Assembly (NCBI GenBank): GCA_022843265.1
Contig: JALHNZ010000005.1
Location: 1 to 64,000 of the forward strand
From: Gemmatimonadaceae bacterium
Lineage (GTDB): Bacteria > Gemmatimonadota > Gemmatimonadetes > Gemmatimonadales > Gemmatimonadaceae
DNA length: 64,000 bases
Direction of reading: 5' to 3'
A program made the translations under genes and the position numbers. The notes under the pieces are model-generated. The model worked only from the letters and a program-made list of their open reading frames with translations. It was not told the DNA's origin and searched no databases. This document shows positions 60,032-64,000 of the stretch, piece after piece (the stretch's first letter is position 1; each line of letters starts with the position of its first letter).

Positions 60032-61216
60032 ATGCGCTTCGTGAACGTTTTGCAGGTGTCCGTGAAGGGACTGTTCGTCCCCGCACTGCTCTTTTCGCTC
60101 GCCGCGTGCGGGCAGGAATCGTCCGGGGCCGCACCAGCCGGCGGCGGTGGAGGGCGCCCGGGGGGCGGCGGTGGCGCGTCCCAGGTCACGCCGGTTGAAA
60201 TCGCGCTGGTTGAGCGCGTCACGATGGCCAATACAAGCCTCGTGACGGGTCTGCTGGAGCCCATTCGCACCGTCAGCGTGAACGCGCAGCTTGGTGGCGC
60301 CCTGCTGGATGTGAAGGTTGAAGAGGGCTCCCGCGTGCGCGCGGGTCAACTGCTCGCCGAAATCGACTCTCGCGAGCTGGCAGCGCAGGTGCGCGCGGCC
60401 GAAGCGGCGCTGACGTTCGCCCAGTCCACCGCCACACGTTCAGCCGATCTCTTTCGTCAGCAGATTGTCACGGCGGCAGAAAACGAGCGTGATCAAAGTG
60501 CGTTGGCGTCGGCGCAAGCCACGCTCACACAGCTCACCACGCGGTTGGGCTTTTCGCAGATCAAGTCACCCATCAGCGGCGTGGTGACGGCGCGTTTTGT
60601 ACAGGGGGGCGATATCGTGTCTCCCAACACCCGATTGTTCACGGTGAGCGATCTGAGCACGCTCGTGGTGCGACTCCCGGTGTCAGAGCTGGAAGTGTCG
60701 CAGCTGCGCACCGGCGCCGCGGTGAATCTGCGTGTCGATGCGCTTGGTGGCGCGCAGTTTCCCGGGCGTATTCGTCGAATCTTCCCTGCGGCAGATTCAG
60801 TGTCGCGACTTGTGCCGGTTGAAGTGGCCGTAAGCGGTGCGTCTACGGAGCAGTTGCGTCCGGGTTACACCGTGCGCGCACTGCTGCGCCTCGACGCGCG
60901 TGAAGATGCCATGGTTGTGCCGACGCGCGCTGTTTTGGGCGCGACCGGCGCACGCAGCGTGTTTGTCATTCGTGATGGACTGGCGGAGCGCCGACCGGTG
61001 CGCGTGGGCAGTGATGTAGATGGACAGCTGGAAGTGTTCTCCGGTTTGGCGGTTGGCGACACCGTGATTGTGGCCGGCAACTCGCTCGTCAGAGATGGCG
61101 GCAAGGTTCGTATTGTTGATCCGTTGTCACCCGATGCGCCGTCGCGCGCGGAAGGGACGCCGATTGCGACGCCCACCGCCCTGGCTGACAGTACCGCGCG
61201 GAGGAACACACCATGA
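60032..61216 (+). CDS. RND efflux periplasmic adaptor (AcrA/MexA-like lipoprotein)
   Basis: A 394-residue membrane fusion protein. The lipobox is LAAC near residue 26, followed by a Gly-rich linker (GGGGGRPGGGGGASQ). A lipoyl domain is formed by VNAQLGGALLDVKVEEGSRVRAGQLLAEIDSRE and KSPISGVVTARFVQGGDIV, with a short coiled-coil hairpin between; the beta-barrel and C-terminal domains are complete. ATG 60032 is chosen. Its stop overlaps the pump start (ATGA). It acts with the RND pump that follows; no TolC gene is visible before the window ends. Confidence 0.92.
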   Translation: MRFVNVLQVSVKGLFVPALLFSLAACGQESSGAAPAGGGGGRPGGGGGASQVTPVEIALVERVTMANTSLVTGLLEPIRTVSVNAQLGGALLDVKVEEGSRVRAGQLLAEIDSRELAAQVRAAEAALTFAQSTATRSADLFRQQIVTAAENERDQSALASAQATLTQLTTRLGFSQIKSPISGVVTARFVQGGDIVSPNTRLFTVSDLSTLVVRLPVSELEVSQLRTGAAVNLRVDALGGAQFPGRIRRIFPAADSVSRLVPVEVAVSGASTEQLRPGYTVRALLRLDAREDAMVVPTRAVLGATGARSVFVIRDGLAERRPVRVGSDVDGQLEVFSGLAVGDTVIVAGNSLVRDGGKVRIVDPLSPDAPSRAEGTPIATPTALADSTARRNTP

Positions 61217-64000
61217 GCGAGCAGAAGCGTCGTGGCATTTCCAGTTGGTCGATTCTTCGGCCCATCGGCACCATCATGCTGACGAGTACGCTGCTGGTGC
61301 TCGGCCTCGTGTACGTGGGACGGCTGCCCGTTGATCTGCTGCCCAAGATCGTGTATCCGCAAGTGCGCGTGAGCGTATCAAATGCGGGTGTCGAACCGGT
61401 GGTGCTTGAGGAAACCATTGCCAAGGTGCTTGAGTCGTCACTGGCGACGACGGAAAACCTGCAGCGCATGGAAACGGATATCTCCGAGGGACGCGTCAAC
61501 GTGTCGCTCGATTTTCGTTACGGCACCAACGTAGACTTTGCATTGCAGGATGCGGCGAAGAATGTGGAGCGGGTGCGCGCACGACTGCCGTTGGAAGCCG
61601 ATCCGCCAGTCATCAACAAGTCGGACCCGTCGCAAATGCAGATCTATCAGGTGGCGTTCTCCAGTACGGAGCGCGATCTGGTAGGACTGCGTCAGTACGT
61701 GGAGCAGCGACTGCGGCCTCAGCTGTTGTCCGTTGACGGCGTCGCCTCGGTCGACGTGTCCGGCGGTCTGGTTCGTGAAGTGCAGATCGAACTCGATCCG
61801 GAGCGGTTGCGCGGGTTTGGATTGTCGGTGAATGGCGTGTTGTCGGCGCTGCGCAATGACAATCAGAACATCGCGGGCGGACGCGTTTCCGGACCTGATC
61901 TTGAACTCGTCAGTCGCACCACCGGCAAGTTTGAAAGCGTGGACGAAATTCGCGGCGTGCTTCTCACGGGCGCGGGCGGAACGCGTGTGCCACTGCGCGA
62001 CGTGGCCATTGTGCGCGATACCAGCCAGGAGCAGCGCTTCTGGGCGCGACTCAATGGGTCTCCGGCGGTGCGTATCGGTATTCAGAAGCAGCCGGAAGCG
62101 AACACCGTAGAAGTCGTGGATGGCGTGCAGGAGCTGTTGGGGCGACTGAAAGAGAGCTCCTACATTCCGCGCGATATCGAATACAACGTCACGTTCGACC
62201 AGTCGGGCTTCATTCGTGACGCGCTCTCCTCGGTACAGGGTGCGGCGGTGACCGGTGCCATTCTCGCGATGATCGTGGTGTTGATCTTCCTGCGCTCGTT
62301 CCGCAAGACGTTCATTATTGGTGTGTCGATCCCGCTGGCCGTGCTGGCCACGTTCGTGATGATGGGTATTGCCGATCTTACGCTCAACATCATGTCGTTG
62401 GGCGGACTGGCGCTCGGCACTGGCCTGTTACTCGACAACGCCATTGTGATGCTCGAGAACATCTATCGCCGACGCGTGGCGGACGGTCTCGATTCGGAAG
62501 AAAGCGCGCACGTGGGTGCTGCCGAGGTCTCGAACGCCGTGGTCGCCTCGACGACGACCAACCTCGCGTCTGTGGCGCCGTTCCTGCTCATCACGGGATT
62601 GGCCGCGCTGATTTTTCGGGAGCTGATTCTCACGATTTCGTTCGCCATTCTCGCATCGCTTCCTTTGGCGTTGACGCTGGTGCCAATGCTCGCCGCGCAG
62701 CTTGGCAAGGTGCGGTTCTCGAGTGGACTTGAACGTTTTCCGCCGCTCGTCGCGTTTGATCGCTTTCTCAAGCGTATGACTGAGGGATATCGCACCGCGG
62801 CCGCTGGGGCGGTGCGTTGGCGGTGGTTCGTGGTTGGCGGTGCCGTGGCAATCTCCGCCACTGCCGTGTACGTCGGCCGCAGCATTCCCTCGGAGTTCCT
62901 GCCGCAGGTTGATGACGGCACGGTGAGTGCATTCGTGCGATTGCCGGCCGGCGCAACGCCCGCACAAACCGATCGACTCACGAAGGAGCTTGAGTCGATG
63001 GTGCAGGATATGCCCAATGTGCAAAGTGTGTTTGCCACAGCAGGCGGATTTCTGTTCGGTGGCTCAAGCAGCGCGAACGCGGGACGTGGTAGTCTGGACA
63101 TTCGACTCGACGGCGCACGTGATCGCAGCATTACGGCTGAGCAGTGGGTCACACAGCTGCAGCAGCAAATTGATGCGCGTGGATTCGCCGGCGCTCGGGT
63201 TGGCGTGCGGCCGCCGCGTATTCGTGGCTTGCGCACATCAAGCAGCGGCGAAGCCGTTTCTGTGGCCATTGTTGGCGACGAGCTGCCCACGCTGGAACAG
63301 ATTGGACGCAACGTCGCGCGGACGTTGCAGGGCACGCCGGGCTTGCAGAACTTCGATCTGCAAGCCGACGAACAGAATCCGCTGCTCTCCATCGAGCTCG
63401 ATCGTGAGCGCGCCCGCGCGCTCGGGCTCGACGTCGCAACCGTTGGACAAACCATTCGCACCGCACTCGACGGCACAGTGGCCACGCGGTACGCCGAGGG
63501 CAACTTTGAGTACGACGTGCGCGTGTTTTTCCCGCGCGGTCGTTTTCAGAGCGTGAACAATCTGGCGGATCTGCCGCTGTTTCCGGCTGGTGCAGGTCGC
63601 GATCCGGTTCAGCTGCGTGACGTCGCGTTTGTTGGGCCCGCACTTGGACCGTCGAGCATTCGGCGCGTGAATCAGAATCGACAGATTCAACTCACCGGCG
63701 ATGTACTGACGAACGTGGCAAGCGTTGGCGCTGTCACGGATTCCATTCGCAAGCGCCTGGCACAGCTCGACCTTCCGGACGGATACGGTGTGCTCATCGG
63801 CGGCGAAGCCGAGGCCATCGAAGAGAGCAACGCGCAGATGTTGCTCGTGGTAGGCCTCGCGATTTTTCTCGTGTTCGTCGTGCTGTCGGTGCAGTACGAA
63901 AGTCTCACCGATCCGTTCGTGATTCTGGCCGCGGTACCAATGTCACTCGTGGGCGTTGTCGCCATTCTCAAAATCACGGGTACGCCGTTCAGTGCACCGG
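61213..64000 (+). CDS. RND efflux pump, HAE1/AcrB-like (cut by the right edge)
   Basis: An open frame from ATG 61213 runs to the edge (about 929 residues seen, stop outside). The N-terminus reads SSWSILRPIGTIMLTSTLLVLGL, then LPVDLLPKIVYPQVRVSVSNAG. The TM4 relay reads MSLGGLALGTGLLLDNAIVMLENIYRR: the first Asp is kept and the second (Asp408 of AcrB) is Asn, a variant I recall from many HAE1-like pumps. The second half begins near VYVGRSIPSEFLPQVDDGTVSAFVRLPAG. It exports hydrophobic or toxic compounds with the adaptor encoded just before. The substrate is unknown. Confidence 0.95.
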   Translation, partial: MSEQKRRGISSWSILRPIGTIMLTSTLLVLGLVYVGRLPVDLLPKIVYPQVRVSVSNAGVEPVVLEETIAKVLESSLATTENLQRMETDISEGRVNVSLDFRYGTNVDFALQDAAKNVERVRARLPLEADPPVINKSDPSQMQIYQVAFSSTERDLVGLRQYVEQRLRPQLLSVDGVASVDVSGGLVREVQIELDPERLRGFGLSVNGVLSALRNDNQNIAGGRVSGPDLELVSRTTGKFESVDEIRGVLLTGAGGTRVPLRDVAIVRDTSQEQRFWARLNGSPAVRIGIQKQPEANTVEVVDGVQELLGRLKESSYIPRDIEYNVTFDQSGFIRDALSSVQGAAVTGAILAMIVVLIFLRSFRKTFIIGVSIPLAVLATFVMMGIADLTLNIMSLGGLALGTGLLLDNAIVMLENIYRRRVADGLDSEESAHVGAAEVSNAVVASTTTNLASVAPFLLITGLAALIFRELILTISFAILASLPLALTLVPMLAAQLGKVRFSSGLERFPPLVAFDRFLKRMTEGYRTAAAGAVRWRWFVVGGAVAISATAVYVGRSIPSEFLPQVDDGTVSAFVRLPAGATPAQTDRLTKELESMVQDMPNVQSVFATAGGFLFGGSSSANAGRGSLDIRLDGARDRSITAEQWVTQLQQQIDARGFAGARVGVRPPRIRGLRTSSSGEAVSVAIVGDELPTLEQIGRNVARTLQGTPGLQNFDLQADEQNPLLSIELDRERARALGLDVATVGQTIRTALDGTVATRYAEGNFEYDVRVFFPRGRFQSVNNLADLPLFPAGAGRDPVQLRDVAFVGPALGPSSIRRVNQNRQIQLTGDVLTNVASVGAVTDSIRKRLAQLDLPDGYGVLIGGEAEAIEESNAQMLLVVGLAIFLVFVVLSVQYESLTDPFVILAAVPMSLVGVVAILKITGTPFSAP

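Noticed and set aside
62390-62470. Asp-to-Asn change in the TM4 relay of the HAE1-like pump as a loss of function
   Set aside because: VDN/LDN variants at this position are, to my knowledge, frequent among functional HAE1-like pumps, so the change alone is not evidence of inactivity.
1-64000. CRISPR arrays, tRNA or rRNA genes, transposases, integrases, prophage
   Set aside because: No regularly spaced repeats, cloverleaf-like sequences, rRNA motifs or mobile-element proteins were found on reading both strands; cmscan/tRNAscan runs would be decisive.

Overview
The window is a dense, GC-rich (about 60 % by eye) stretch of chromosome from a Gram-negative bacterium. There are lipoproteins with lipoboxes, outer-membrane barrels, a TolC-type channel, RND pumps, a DsbA-like oxidoreductase, and very large secreted BNR/VPS10-like and S9 peptidases. 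This mix, with many GTG starts and the style of the secreted proteins, most resembles Gemmatimonadota (a Gemmatimonas-like organism). That assignment is inference, since no rRNA is present. I saw no tRNA, rRNA, CRISPR array, transposase, integrase or phage gene.

Layout. 0-9.4 kb: tail of an unknown gene; a TPR/TPR/M16-protease operon; a coupled operon of a small protein, a class-A-like beta-lactamase and pseudouridine-5'-phosphate glycosidase; a kynureninase-like PLP enzyme; a small secreted protein. 9.4-17.7 kb: a heavy-metal RND exporter in the order tolC-adaptor-pump, next to an OmpR-type response regulator and histidine kinase that probably control it, with an orphan FliS-like gene between. 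17.7-26.2 kb: a patatin fused to a ferredoxin domain; aconitase A coupled to a lipid kinase; a repeat-rich 430-base gap with an inverted repeat and a decayed copy of the neighbouring NUDIX gene end; the NUDIX gene; a SulP transporter with a UspA protein.

26.2-43.0 kb: a double-barrel outer-membrane protein; lipoproteins and an acetyltransferase; a secreted peroxiredoxin coupled to glycerate 2-kinase; a TetR regulator; the putrescine pair aguB-aguA (agmatine to N-carbamoylputrescine to putrescine); a DUF2628 membrane protein; an unknown 609-residue secreted protein; a porin-like barrel; TerC; an M28 peptidase; and queC-queE for the queuosine precursor preQ0. 43.0-51.9 kb: a Phd/VapC-type toxin-antitoxin pair with a likely palindromic operator; a D-aminoacylase-like amidohydrolase; a TerB-DUF697 protein; a BNR/VPS10-like secreted protein; a DsbA-like protein; a YtxJ bacilliredoxin; an NlpC/P60 hydrolase; and a QueD homologue that has lost one zinc-ligand histidine. 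51.9-64 kb: S9 peptidase, YdcF and nuclease in an overlapping run; lipoproteins; an orphan ABC permease; DUF983; a beta-carbonic anhydrase; and the start of a drug-type RND operon that runs off the right edge.

Adjacent genes are very often coupled by four-base start/stop overlaps, mostly GTGA. No complete new defence or mobile system is evident. The most unusual items are the patatin-ferredoxin fusion, the His-to-Arg change in QueD, the NUDIX-remnant/9-base-repeat region, the orphan FliS-like gene and the double-barrel outer-membrane protein.
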